In this document: positions 31,054 to 39,422 of the stretch, in pieces
Numbering within the stretch: position 1 is the stretch's first letter
Layout of the letters: each line of letters begins with the position of its first letter
From: DATEOR01 sp963841425
GTDB taxonomy: Bacteria; Actinomycetota; Thermoleophilia; Gaiellales; Gaiellaceae
Assembly: GCA_963841425.1 (NCBI GenBank)
Contig: CAWJCL010000001.1
Location: 620,001 to 684,000, forward strand
DNA: 64,000 bases
Direction: 5' to 3'
Position numbers and translations under genes: made by a program
Notes under the pieces: model-generated
Told to the model about the DNA's origin: nothing
Database searches by the model: none
What the model saw: only the letters and a program-made list of their open reading frames with translations

Positions 31054-31521
31054 TCAGGCGGCCGCGAACGGCTCGCCGAACGCTTCCCGGAGGGCGGCCT
31101 CGACTTCGCTCCGCGTCGCAGCGACGAAGCGCACCGGGCGCTCGAGCTCGCCGAGGAGGGCGTCGAGAGCGGCGTCGTCGGAGGGGTCGGCAATGGCGAC
31201 GCAGACCGCGGTACCCTCGAGCCTGTACGGGAGCGCCAGGTACCGACGCGCCGAGGATTCGGAGAGCAGGTCGACGGCCTCGTGCTCGAGGTCGTGCTTG
31301 CCGAGGTCGATGAACTCGAGCCCTTCTTGCCGGGCGACGATCTGGGCGAGCTCCCGCTCGTCCACGAGCTCGTCCTCGACGAGAACCTCGCCCAACCGGC
31401 GGCCGCTCGCACGGGCGGCTGCCAGCGCAGCGTCGAGCTGCACCGACGAAAGAAGCCCGGAGCGCACGATCAGCTCGCCGAGAGGAAGGTCCCGCTCTTG
31501 ATTGTGGGCCGCGAATGTCAT
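31054..31521 (-). CDS. stand-alone MshEN (GspE/PilB N-terminal) domain protein
   Basis: 155 residues from ATG 31521 (GTG 31566 is an alternative). Two MshEN halves are visible: PLGELIVRSGLLSSVQLDAALAAARASGRRLGEVLVEDELVDERELAQIVARQEGLEFIDL and LLSESSARRYLALPYRLEGTAVCVAIADPSDDAALDAL. The RLGEVLVEDELV and A-R-R-Y-x-x-L-P blocks match the c-di-GMP-binding N-domain of type II secretion/pilus ATPases, but no ATPase domain follows, so it may be a free c-di-GMP sensor or a degenerate relative. Its 3' end abuts the riboswitch. Confidence 0.85.
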   Translation of the reverse strand: MTFAAHNQERDLPLGELIVRSGLLSSVQLDAALAAARASGRRLGEVLVEDELVDERELAQIVARQEGLEFIDLGKHDLEHEAVDLLSESSARRYLALPYRLEGTAVCVAIADPSDDAALDALLGELERPVRFVAATRSEVEAALREAFGEPFAAA

Positions 31522-31605
31522 GACGCTGGTGGAAGAACCTGCCAGATGGATCGGCTGGAACGGCACTTCCGGCTATCCCCCCGTCGGGGCACTACGCTCT
31601 GGAGC

Positions 31606-31944
31606 GTGACCGCAACCCGCATCAGCCCTTGGATCCCGGTCGTCCTCTGGGCCGCAGTGATCTTCACGCTCTCGTCCGTGCCGGATCTCGGCACCGGCCT
31701 CGGCACGTGGGATCTCGTCCTGCGGAAGATCGCGCACACGGCGGAGTACGCGCTGCTGGGCGCCCTCCTCTACCGCGCCGTTCGCCACGCGCCCGCAGCC
31801 CTTCTGCTCGCCTCCGCCTACGCGGTCACGGACGAAGTCCACCAGACGTTCGTCGCCGGCCGGCACGGCTCGCCCGTCGACTGGCTCATCGACACCGCCG
31901 GCGCTGCCATCGGCGTCGCCATCGCAGCCCGCGTATGGCGCTGA
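31606..31944 (+). CDS. VanZ-family membrane protein
   Basis: 112 residues from GTG 31606; TACGCT (31593-31598) is 7 nt upstream. Pattern WIPVVLWAAVIFTLSSVPDL, KIAHTAEYALLGALLY, AYAVTDEVHQTFVAGRHGSPVDWLIDTAGAAIGVAIA is the VanZ/PhoE-like core (K-x-x-H-x-x-E-Y, D-E-x-H-Q-x-F-V-x-G-R, D-W-x-x-D-x-x-G). Small multi-pass protein; some relatives confer glycopeptide tolerance. It overlaps the downstream HAD gene by 10 nt. Confidence 0.88.
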   Translation: MTATRISPWIPVVLWAAVIFTLSSVPDLGTGLGTWDLVLRKIAHTAEYALLGALLYRAVRHAPAALLLASAYAVTDEVHQTFVAGRHGSPVDWLIDTAGAAIGVAIAARVWR

Positions 31945-32435
31945 GCCCGGTCGCCATCGACCTCGACGGGGCGCTCGGCGACACGCGCCCGCTCTGGGAC
32001 GACTTCCTCGTCGACGCGGCGCGGCGCTACGGGTCGATCGCGCCCCTGGATCCTGCGGCGCTCCCCGAGGATCGCGGCGCCGCAGCCGAGGAGCTCGACC
32101 GCTGGGCCGAGCAAGGCATCGGCGATTGGCGCGGCGCGCTCGAGCGCTTCGCGGAAGACCGGGCGCCCGTCCATTTCCGGCCGAGCGCCGCTGCGGCCAC
32201 CGCCCTCCGCGCGCTGGCCGCGACCGGCCGGCGGCTCGGCGTCTATACGGATGCGCCCGCCGAGCTCGCCGCCGTCGCCCTGGCCCACCTCGGAGCCGGC
32301 CGCCGCGTCGAGCTCGTCAAGTCCGGCGCGGGGGCCCGCGAGCGCCTCCTCGCAGAGCTCGGCTCCGACACTGCCGTCGCGGCAAGCCGCGAGGACCTCG
32401 TTAGGATCAGTGAGAGTGGAGCCGAAAAATCTTGA
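31935..32435 (+). CDS. HAD-like hydrolase
   Basis: 166 residues from ATG 31935. Motif I is AIDLDGALGDTRPLWDDF (Asp nucleophile; the usual DxDGTL has Ala for Thr), motif II may be VYTDAP, and the cap is a short helical insert. Motifs III and IV are weak: VKSGAGARERLL supplies a Lys, but no clear DD follows (ASREDLVRI). It may be a degenerate or divergent HAD phosphatase. Overlaps genes on both sides. Confidence 0.75.
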   Translation: MALSPVAIDLDGALGDTRPLWDDFLVDAARRYGSIAPLDPAALPEDRGAAAEELDRWAEQGIGDWRGALERFAEDRAPVHFRPSAAAATALRALAATGRRLGVYTDAPAELAAVALAHLGAGRRVELVKSGAGARERLLAELGSDTAVAASREDLVRISESGAEKS

Positions 32436-32637
32436 CGACCGCCAGCTGGACGCGATCCTCGAGCGGCTCGACCGCCTGACCGGCGAGCTGCACGCGCTGA
32501 ACAAACGCCTCGACCACGGCGAGGGACTTCTCCGAATCGCGCACGAGCTCTCGACGCTGAACGACTCGCTGCAGGCGCTCGCCTACGCTGCGCTCGGCCA
32601 CCAGGGCCCGCAGGTCAGAAGACGAAGAACCGGCTAG
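32416..32637 (+). CDS. small coiled-coil hypothetical protein
   Basis: 73 residues from GTG 32416 (TAGGAT 8 nt upstream; GTG 32410 is also open). Heptad-like LDDRQLDAILERLDRLTGELHALNKRLDHGEGLLRIAHELSTLNDSLQAL suggests a parallel coiled coil, with a basic end VRRRRTG. It overlaps the end of the HAD gene by 20 nt. No family is recognised. Confidence 0.55.
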   Translation: MEPKNLDDRQLDAILERLDRLTGELHALNKRLDHGEGLLRIAHELSTLNDSLQALAYAALGHQGPQVRRRRTG

Positions 32638-32653
32638 CCCCTCGGGCTAGCCG
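32631..32653. terminator. hairpin holding both stop codons of convergent genes
   Basis: CGGCTAGCCC (32631-32640), CTC, GGGCTAGCCG (32644-32653): a perfect 10-bp stem containing the stop codons of the 32416 gene and of hppA. Probably a bidirectional terminator, although no T-run follows. Confidence 0.5.
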
Positions 32654-34722
32654 TGAATTGCCGCGATTAGCGGAATGATCAGGATCGCGACGATGTTCGT
32701 GATCTTGATCATCGGGTTGATCGCGGGGCCGGCGGTGTCCTTGTAGGGATCCCCGACGGTGTCGCCCGTGACGGCCGCGGCGTGGGCCTCTGAGCCCTTG
32801 CCGCCGTAGGCGCCGTCCTCGATCAGCTTCTTCGCGTTGTCCCAGGCGCCCCCGCCGGAGGTCATGGCGATGGCGAGGAAGATCCCCGTGACGATCGTGC
32901 CGATGAGGAGGCCGCCGAGGAGCTCCGGCTTGATGATCCCCGCCACGATCGGGAAGAAGATCGGGATCGCCGCGGGCAGCATCATCTTCTTGATCGCCTC
33001 GGCCGTGACGATGTTGACCGTGCGCCCGTACTCGGGCCTCCCCGTGCCCTCCATGATCCCCGGGATCTCCCGGAACTGGCGCCGCACCTCCTCCACCACC
33101 TGCCCGCCCACACGGCCGACGGCCTGCATGGCGAGCGAGGCGAACAGGAAGGGCATCAGGCCGCCGATGAAGAGGCCCGCGATCACCCACGAGTCCGAGA
33201 GGTTGAACGTCGGGTTGATGCCCTGGTTGGAGAGCTCCGAGGTGAAGCCGTCGAAGAGGACGAGGGCCGCGAGGCCAGCGGAGCCGATCGCATAGCCCTT
33301 GGTGACGGCCTTCGTCGTGTTGCCGACCGCATCGAGCGGGTCTGTGACGCCGCGCACCTCCTCCGGCAGATCGGCCATCTCGGCAATCCCGCCGGCGTTG
33401 TCTGTCACGGGCCCATACGCGTCGAGGGCGACGATCATGCCGGTCATGGACAGCTGAGCCATGACCGCGACGCCGATGCCGTAGAGGCCGGCCAGGCCGG
33501 CCGACCCCACGATGCCCGCCGCGATGACGAGGATGGGGAGCGCGGTCGCCTGCATGCCGATGGCCAGGCCCTCAATGATGTTGGTCGCGTGCCCGGTCGT
33601 CGAGGCGCGGGAGATGCCCTTCACGGGCAGCCACCGCGTACCCGTGTAGAACTCCGTGATCGCCACGAGCAAGAAGGTGACCGCGAGGCCGATCAATGCG
33701 CAGCCGTAGAGCTCCCAGTAGTTGTACTTGCCGCCGTCGAAGGCGAGGGTGACGGGGATGAAGCCGATCGCCGAGAGCACCGTCGACACGGCGACGGCCT
33801 TGTAGAGAGCGTTCATGATCGAGCCGGTGCGGCCGATGCGGGCAAAGAACGTGCCGATCACGGACGCGATCACGCCGACGCCGCCGAGCGCGAGCGGATA
33901 GACGACGACCCCCGACGACGGGAAGTTGATCGCGCCGAGGAACATCACCGCAACCGCCGTCACCGCGTAGGTCTCGAAGAGGTCGGCCGCCATCCCGGCG
34001 CAGTCCCCGACGTTGTCGCCGACGTTGTCGGCGATCACGGCCGGGTTGCGCGGGTCGTCCTCGGGGATGCCCGCCTCGACCTTGCCGACGAGATCCGCGC
34101 CGACGTCGGCGGCCTTCGTGTAGATGCCGCCGCCGAGGCGGGCGAAGACCGAGATCAGAGAGCCGCCGAAAGCCAGACCGATCAGGTTCTTCGTCGCTTC
34201 GTCGGGAGCCTGGTCGAACCAGGCCGTGAGGATCCCGTAGTAGGCCGCGACACCGAACAGGCCGAGCCCGACGACGAGAAGCCCCGTCACCGACCCCGCA
34301 CCGAAGGCCACGGCGAGAGCCGGCTTGACGCCGCCTCTCGCAGCCTCGGCCGTGCGGACGTTGGCGCGGACAGCGACGTTCATGCCGATGAAGCCGGCCC
34401 CGGCCGAGAGCACGGCGCCGATGAGGAAGCCGAAGGCCGTGTACCAGCCGAGGTCGTTCCAGAGCCCGATTCCGAGGAAGATGACCGCGGCGACCCCGGC
34501 GATCGTCAGGTACTGGCGGCGAAGGTACGCCGAGGCCCCCTCCTGAACCGCGCGCGCGATCTCCTGCATCCGCTCCGTCCCGGCGGGAAGCTTGAGGATG
34601 CGGAAGGTGAGCACCGCCCCCCAGCCGATGCCGACGGCGGCGCAGAGCAGGGCGAAGAGGACGCTGTGGTTCTGGAAGAAGTCAGTCACGAAGTCGAGGC
34701 CTGAACCGCGCGAATCCGGCAA
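32647..34722 (-). CDS. hppA: membrane H+-translocating pyrophosphatase, K+-independent type
   Basis: 691 residues with about 16 helices. The catalytic loops are GGGIYTKAADVGADLVGKVEAGIPEDDPRNPAVIADNVGDNVGDCAG, DAYGPVTDNAGGIAEM and DTVGDPYKDTAGPAINPMIKI, all conserved. The site that decides potassium dependence reads GNTTKAVTKG, with Lys in the position that replaces the K+ ion, so it should be K+-independent. It couples pyrophosphate hydrolysis to proton export, recovering energy from biosynthetic PPi. Single gene, terminated by the hairpin at 32631-32653. Confidence 0.97.
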   Translation of the reverse strand: MPDSRGSGLDFVTDFFQNHSVLFALLCAAVGIGWGAVLTFRILKLPAGTERMQEIARAVQEGASAYLRRQYLTIAGVAAVIFLGIGLWNDLGWYTAFGFLIGAVLSAGAGFIGMNVAVRANVRTAEAARGGVKPALAVAFGAGSVTGLLVVGLGLFGVAAYYGILTAWFDQAPDEATKNLIGLAFGGSLISVFARLGGGIYTKAADVGADLVGKVEAGIPEDDPRNPAVIADNVGDNVGDCAGMAADLFETYAVTAVAVMFLGAINFPSSGVVVYPLALGGVGVIASVIGTFFARIGRTGSIMNALYKAVAVSTVLSAIGFIPVTLAFDGGKYNYWELYGCALIGLAVTFLLVAITEFYTGTRWLPVKGISRASTTGHATNIIEGLAIGMQATALPILVIAAGIVGSAGLAGLYGIGVAVMAQLSMTGMIVALDAYGPVTDNAGGIAEMADLPEEVRGVTDPLDAVGNTTKAVTKGYAIGSAGLAALVLFDGFTSELSNQGINPTFNLSDSWVIAGLFIGGLMPFLFASLAMQAVGRVGGQVVEEVRRQFREIPGIMEGTGRPEYGRTVNIVTAEAIKKMMLPAAIPIFFPIVAGIIKPELLGGLLIGTIVTGIFLAIAMTSGGGAWDNAKKLIEDGAYGGKGSEAHAAAVTGDTVGDPYKDTAGPAINPMIKITNIVAILIIPLIAAIHG

Positions 34723-34760
34723 CTGATGCCGGATCCGGCCGCGGCATTTCTATCACAAGT

Positions 34761-35552
34761 TCACAGGCACGCGCCGCGGAGCGCCGTCGCGCAGAGGTGC
34801 TCCTCCGGCTGCGCCGGGATCCTCGGGACGACCGCGAAAAGGAGCTCCCGGAGGCGCTCGTTGTTCTCCTCGAAGACCGTCACGACTTGCTCGTGGGAGA
34901 CAGGCTCGGCGCCTTCGACCCCGACGTCGTGGTCCGTGACCATGGAGATGTTCGCGTAGCAGAGCTCGAGCTCGCGGGCGAGATGGCCCTCGGGATACGC
35001 GGTCATGTTGATCGTGTCCCAGCCCATCTCCTGGAACCACTTCGACTCGGCGCGCGTCGAGAAGCGCGGGCCCTGGATGACGACCACGGTGCCGCCGTCG
35101 CGAGCCCGGATCCCGAGCTCGCGCGCCGTCTCGACGAGGAGCGCGCGCAGATCGGGGCAGTAGGGGTCGGCAGCCGAGACGTGCGTCGTCTCGGGCCCCT
35201 CGTAGAACGTGTCTGTTCGCCCGCTCGTGCGGTCGACGAACTGGTCGCACACCACGAACTCGCCGAGCTCGAGCTCGGCCTTGAGGGCGCCGGAGGCGTT
35301 CGGCCCGATGATCCGGCGGACGCCGAGCTCTTTCATCGCCCAGACGTTCGCCCTGTAGGGGATCGCGTGCGGAGGGAGCTCGTGGTTCAGGCCGTGGCGC
35401 GGCAGGAACGCGACGCTCTTCCCGCCGATCCAGCCGATCGTGAAGGGCGCAGACGGCTTCCCGTACGGCGTCTCGACCTCCACCTGCTCGACATCTTCGA
35501 GGAACGAGTAGAAGCCCGAGCCCCCGAAGACCCCGATCTCAGCCCTCGCCAT
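34761..35552 (-). CDS. mtnP: 5'-methylthioadenosine phosphorylase
   Basis: 263 residues. Phosphate and base sites are in FGGSGFYSFL, LPRHGLNHELPPHAIPYRAN and IGPNASGAL; the ribose/base loop is NMTAYPEGHLARELELCYA, followed by TDHDVGVEG. Closest to MTA/MTI phosphorylases of the PNP superfamily. It cleaves the methylthioadenosine left from polyamine synthesis or radical-SAM reactions to adenine and methylthioribose-1-phosphate. Its start lies inside the end of the DUF1844 gene (14-nt overlap), so it belongs to the overlapping run from 38231. Confidence 0.93.
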   Translation of the reverse strand: MARAEIGVFGGSGFYSFLEDVEQVEVETPYGKPSAPFTIGWIGGKSVAFLPRHGLNHELPPHAIPYRANVWAMKELGVRRIIGPNASGALKAELELGEFVVCDQFVDRTSGRTDTFYEGPETTHVSAADPYCPDLRALLVETARELGIRARDGGTVVVIQGPRFSTRAESKWFQEMGWDTINMTAYPEGHLARELELCYANISMVTDHDVGVEGAEPVSHEQVVTVFEENNERLRELLFAVVPRIPAQPEEHLCATALRGACL

Positions 35553-35862
35553 CCGCCCCCTCGCCGGCGGCCTCCGCGTAGGCGAGCTGCAGGCCCGCGA
35601 CGGACTGGTTGAAGTCCCGGATGAGCTCCTCGGGGACGACGCTCTCGAGAACCGGTGTGAGCGCGCTCATCGTGTCGATGGCGAGCTTCGCCTGCTCGAG
35701 GTCGCGGTCGTCCTTCGTGTCCTCGGTCAGCCCGAGCCGGCGGTAGCCGATCGACGAGATCGTGATCAGCGCCTGGATGAGGATGTCCTCGATGCGTAGG
35801 CGGCGAAGCTCCTCGGCCAGCTCGCGGGCGAGCTGCTCCTGCTCAGGGTCCTGTTCAGACAT
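35539..35862 (-). CDS. DUF1844-domain protein
   Basis: 107 residues from ATG 35862 with GGAGG 6 nt upstream. The core IEDILIQALITISSIGYRRLGLTEDTKDDRDLEQAKLAIDTMSALTPVLE matches the DUF1844 pattern (F/I-x-x-x-I-x-x-L-x-x-x-A-x-x-x-L-G; D-L-x-x-A-K-x-x-I-D-x-L). A charged N-terminal helix and a flexible C-terminal tail surround it. Function of the family is unknown. Overlaps both neighbours. Confidence 0.85.
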   Translation of the reverse strand: MSEQDPEQEQLARELAEELRRLRIEDILIQALITISSIGYRRLGLTEDTKDDRDLEQAKLAIDTMSALTPVLESVVPEELIRDFNQSVAGLQLAYAEAAGEGADGEG

Positions 35863-37006
35863 GCACCGCCTCCAAAACCTCCTCGGCGTAGATCTCCTCC
35901 ATGCTCTGCCCGGCCTCGTGCCTCGCAATCTGCCGCTCGGCGGGCGTCGCGGCCGGCACGGTGAGAAACGAGGCGACGCCGAGCTCCTCGGCCACCGGCA
36001 TCGTCCACTCGAGCAACTGCTCGATCCGCGCGCGCGCCGGCCTGACGTCGCCGCTCACCAGGTCGATCAGCCCGCCCGAGAGCCCATGGCGGATGGCCCG
36101 CCAAAGGTTCTCTTCGATCAGGCGGTGTGGGTGGTCCGGGAGCTTCTCGCCCTCGTCCAGCGCGCGTGCGATCCGCGCGGTCAGTACGTACATGAAGGCG
36201 GCGAGGGCCTGCGACTCGCCGAGCTCGGGCTGGCCGTCGCAGATCCTGAGCTCGACCGTGGGGAACGCGAGATGCGGGCGCACGCTCCACCAGAGCTGCG
36301 TGTGCTCGGAGATCGATCCCGTGCGATAGAGGAAGCGGACGTAATCCTCGTACTCGGCCCAGTCGCGGAAGGCATCCGGCACGCCGCAGCGCGGGAACAT
36401 GCGCGTGAAGACCTCCGTCCGCGCGGAGTGCAGGTAGGTGAAGACGCCCTCGACGAACGGCGAGCTGCCCGAGTAGGCGAGCAGGTCGGGGAGGAAGCCA
36501 CGGAGCGCGTTCGTGACGAGGATCGCCCGGTCGGCTCCCTTGATCCCCACGTGCACGTGGAGGCCGAAGGTGTTGTTGCGCCAGACGACGTAGCGGAGGA
36601 CCTCGTCGTTGCGCCGGTAGTGGGGGGTGTCGATGATGCGCTGCTCCTGCCAGGGGCTCCACGGATGTGTTCCCGTCGCGCAGAGCGCGACGTCGAGCCG
36701 GCCCGCGAGCTCGAGCAGCTGTCGCCGCCGATCCACCATGACCGCGGCGGCATCGGCGAAGGTCTCGCACCGGCCGGTGCGCACCTCCACCTCGGAGGCG
36801 ATCAACTCGCCGACGAGATGCTGTTCGACCTCGGTCCCCTGCGCGGCCGCCTGGAAGTCCTCGAAGCGGCTGACGAGGCCGAGGCTGCGAGGGTCGAGGA
36901 TCGCGAACTCCTCCTCGACCGCCACGGTGAAGTCCTTGCCCGCTTCGAAGCCCTCGCGAGCGGAGCGGATCTGTTCCTCGGGACTGAGCTTCTGGGCCTC
37001 ACCCAC
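35855..37006 (-). CDS. YbdK/GCS2-type glutamate-cysteine ligase
   Basis: 383 residues from GTG 37006. Conserved blocks: TVAVEEEFAILDP (nucleotide/Mg Glu pair), VEQHLVGELIASEVEVRTG, ATGTHPWSPWQEQRI, FGLHVHVGIKGADRAI, LLAYSGSSPFVEG, FPTVELRICDGQPEL and the end block HLIEENLWRAIRHGL. This is the carboxylate-amine ligase family with weak gamma-glutamylcysteine synthetase activity in characterised members. It could make gamma-glutamylcysteine or another small peptide; no second glutathione-type gene is near. Overlaps the glycosyltransferase stop by 8 nt. Confidence 0.93.
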   Translation of the reverse strand: MGEAQKLSPEEQIRSAREGFEAGKDFTVAVEEEFAILDPRSLGLVSRFEDFQAAAQGTEVEQHLVGELIASEVEVRTGRCETFADAAAVMVDRRRQLLELAGRLDVALCATGTHPWSPWQEQRIIDTPHYRRNDEVLRYVVWRNNTFGLHVHVGIKGADRAILVTNALRGFLPDLLAYSGSSPFVEGVFTYLHSARTEVFTRMFPRCGVPDAFRDWAEYEDYVRFLYRTGSISEHTQLWWSVRPHLAFPTVELRICDGQPELGESQALAAFMYVLTARIARALDEGEKLPDHPHRLIEENLWRAIRHGLSGGLIDLVSGDVRPARARIEQLLEWTMPVAEELGVASFLTVPAATPAERQIARHEAGQSMEEIYAEEVLEAVHV

Positions 37007-38231
37007 GCGGCGAAAGTATCAGAGCGGCAATCGTCTCCCAGCTCCAGCGCTCGACCGCGGCCGCGCGCGCGGCTGACGACAGCCGAGCCCACTCTGCACG
37101 GGGGAGCGCGAGGATCGCGTCGAGCTTCGCGGCCAGCTCGGCGGCGTCCCCCGGCGTGAAGGATGCGAGCGCCCGATACTCCTCCGGATAGGCCGCCTCG
37201 AGCCCCTCGGCGACCTCGGCCAGTCCCGAATGGCGCGCGACGAGCGGCGGCGCTCCGCACGCGGCCGCCTCGGCGGCGACCATGCCGAAGGCCTCGGGAA
37301 AGACCGACGGCGTGACGCTCACGTCCGCGAGCGGCCAGAGGTGGCGGAGATGGCGGTGCTCCAGGGCGCCGGTGAAGAGCACGCGTTCGCCCGCGGTTTG
37401 CTCGAGCTGCTCGCGCGCCGGCCCGAAGCCGACGACGACTGCTCGCGCGTCGACATGCGCGAGCGCCTCGAGGAGCACGTGCACGCCCTTCTCCTCGCTG
37501 AGCTTCCCGACGAAGAGGACGGTCGGCCCCTCCGCGGCGAGGAACTCGCCGAGCCGCTCGGCGTTGCCGGCGTCCGGGTCTCGCTCCGAGGCGGGCGCGG
37601 TGTCGCGTCCCGCCTCCTCGACGAGTGCGGCGAGCGCCTCGTCTCGCGGCTCCGGCCGGAACTCCTCGACGTCCACACCGGGCGGGACGACCCGCACGCG
37701 CTCGGTCCAGCCCACGACCTCCGCGAGGACGCCGCGGATGTGCTCGGATCCGGCGAGCACCTCGGCCGCACCGGCCAGGCTTTCGCGCGCCCAGGCGCAG
37801 AGCTCCTCGTTTCCGCGCATGGAGAACTCGAGCTCCGAGCCGTGCGCCTTGACGGTGAACGGCATGCCGGCCGCGGAGCCGACGGGCGCACCGAGGAGGA
37901 CGTGGTTTGTGAGCAGGAAATCGGCCGGCAGGTGGTCGCGCACGGCGGCCGCGTTCTGCTCGACGAAGCGCTCCCGCTCGGCCCGGCTCAGATCCGGGAG
38001 GCGACGGGCCTCCATGTCCGCGTAGCGGTCGAGCACGAAGACCGGGAGCGGCCCGTCGAGCGGCGGCCGAACGACCGTGGCGCCGCCGAGGTCGTACTCC
38101 TCCGGATGGGGCTCCTGGCAGAAGACGACGACTTCGTGCCCGAGCCTGCTCCACGCTCTCGCCAGCGCCCGGGTGTACACGTTCGAGCCGGTTCCTCCCA
38201 GGAGGTAGCCATGCCAAAGGAGAATCTTCAT
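36999..38231 (-). CDS. GT4-family glycosyltransferase
   Basis: 410 residues from ATG 38231. GT-B fold: N-terminal LLWHGYLLGGTGSNVYTRALARAWSRLGHEVVVFC, middle VVPPGVDVEEFRPE, donor domain FVGKLSEEKGVHVLLEAL, VVGFGPAREQLEQ, then VTPSVFPEAFGMVAAEAAACGAPPLVARHSGLAEVAEGL with the E-x7-E motif (EAFGMVAAE). Probably a retaining sugar transferase for a cell-envelope or secondary glycan. Its ATG is two bases from the divergent sigma-factor GTG. Confidence 0.92.
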   Translation of the reverse strand: MKILLWHGYLLGGTGSNVYTRALARAWSRLGHEVVVFCQEPHPEEYDLGGATVVRPPLDGPLPVFVLDRYADMEARRLPDLSRAERERFVEQNAAAVRDHLPADFLLTNHVLLGAPVGSAAGMPFTVKAHGSELEFSMRGNEELCAWARESLAGAAEVLAGSEHIRGVLAEVVGWTERVRVVPPGVDVEEFRPEPRDEALAALVEEAGRDTAPASERDPDAGNAERLGEFLAAEGPTVLFVGKLSEEKGVHVLLEALAHVDARAVVVGFGPAREQLEQTAGERVLFTGALEHRHLRHLWPLADVSVTPSVFPEAFGMVAAEAAACGAPPLVARHSGLAEVAEGLEAAYPEEYRALASFTPGDAAELAAKLDAILALPRAEWARLSSAARAAAVERWSWETIAALILSPRG

Positions 38232-38233
38232 CC

Positions 38234-38764
38234 GTGGGAGATCCTGACGCACCGCTGGTCGAGCGGGCACGGCGAGGCGACCGCCGGGCGTTCGACCAGC
38301 TCGTCGAGCGGCACCAGCACCGTCTCTTCACGCTCGCGGCGCGAACGCTCGGCTCGGCGGACGAGGCCGCCGACGCCGTCCAGGAGGCCTTCATCCGGGC
38401 GTGGCTCGGCCTGCCGCGCTTCCGTGGCGGCTCGCTCTTCTCGACGTGGCTTTACCGAATCGGCGTCAACGCCGCCCACGACCAGCGCCTGAGGCGGCGC
38501 ACGGCGCCGCTCGACGAGACGCGCGAGCCCGCCGACCCGCAGGACACGTTCCACGCGAGCGAGCTCTCGAGCGCGCTGCAGGACGCGCTGAACACGCTCG
38601 ACGAGGATTACCGCGTCGCAGTCGTCCTGTACGACGTCCTCGGCTGCTCGTACACGGAGATCGCCGAGCTGACCGAGGTCGCCGAAGGTACGGTGAAGTC
38701 GCGCATCTTCCGCGGCCGAAGCCGCCTGGCGGAGCTTCTGGGAACAAGGACGGCCGAGAACTAG
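38234..38764 (+). CDS. ECF-type RNA polymerase sigma factor
   Basis: 176 residues from GTG 38234. Region 2 is AFDQLVERHQHRLFTLAARTLGSADEAADAVQEAFIRAWLGLPRFRGGSLFSTWLYRIGVNAAHDQ (2.1-2.4); region 4 is ALNTLDEDYRVAVVLYDVLGCSYTEIAELTEVAEGTVKSRIFRGRSRLAELL. No region 3 or 1.1, so an ECF sigma. The anti-sigma gene follows after 8 nt. A SigE-like envelope-stress role is likely by family; start codons of this gene and the divergent glycosyltransferase are 2 bp apart. Confidence 0.95.
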   Translation: MGDPDAPLVERARRGDRRAFDQLVERHQHRLFTLAARTLGSADEAADAVQEAFIRAWLGLPRFRGGSLFSTWLYRIGVNAAHDQRLRRRTAPLDETREPADPQDTFHASELSSALQDALNTLDEDYRVAVVLYDVLGCSYTEIAELTEVAEGTVKSRIFRGRSRLAELLGTRTAEN

Positions 38765-38772
38765 TCCAAGCC

Positions 38773-39378
38773 ATGGTGGCCGAGACACACCCACACGACA
38801 TCGAGCTCTTCGAGTACGTCGAGAACGAGCTCCCCGAGGCGCGGCGCGAGGAGATCGCGGCGCACCTGGCGACGTGCGCCGTCTGCGGCGAGCAGGTGCG
38901 GCTCGCCGCAGACGGACGCGAGGCCCTGCGCGAGGCCCCGCTGCTCGAGCTCCCGGAAGGCAGCCGCGAAGAGATTCTGAGAAACCTCCCCACGCCCGAG
39001 CGGGCCTCCGGGGAGCGGCGCGGGTTCTTCTCGAAGCAGCTTCTCGCCGGAATCGCCGCGCTGCTCGTCGTCGCGGCGCTCGCCGCCGTCCTCGTCAAGA
39101 CGGGCGGCAACCCGGGCATGGAGAGCAGCGCAGGCGGAACCGCGGGTGCCGCCGACGCGACCGCAACCAGCGGAGGCGGGGCCGAGTCGGCTCAGACCAC
39201 GGACCTCTTCGCCGGCGGCCCCGCCGAGGAGGTGGCCGCAGACCTGCAGCGCAAGGGGTTCAAGGCCACCGTCCAGAAAGATCGCGTCGTCGTCCACGGC
39301 GCGACGAAGGCGCAGGTGCGCGAAGCCCTTGCAGACCGCGGCCCCGGCGACGTCGAGGTTGTGGTTAAGAACCCGTAA
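38773..39378 (+). CDS. transmembrane zinc-binding anti-sigma factor
   Basis: 201 residues from ATG 38773. The N-terminus HDIELFEYVENELPEARREEIAAHLATCAVCGEQVRL is a ZAS domain with the H-x3-C-x2-C motif. A single helix LLAGIAALLVVAALAAVLV separates it from a low-complexity Gly/Ala/Thr linker and a C-terminal domain (AEEVAADLQRKGFKATVQKDRVVVHGATKAQVREAL...GDVEVVV) that could sense an envelope signal. It should hold the upstream sigma factor inactive at the membrane. Confidence 0.92.
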   Translation: MVAETHPHDIELFEYVENELPEARREEIAAHLATCAVCGEQVRLAADGREALREAPLLELPEGSREEILRNLPTPERASGERRGFFSKQLLAGIAALLVVAALAAVLVKTGGNPGMESSAGGTAGAADATATSGGGAESAQTTDLFAGGPAEEVAADLQRKGFKATVQKDRVVVHGATKAQVREALADRGPGDVEVVVKNP

Positions 39379-39422
39379 ACCGCGCAGGGAACGCGCCTGG
39401 GCCGACGAAAACCGTCGGTCCC

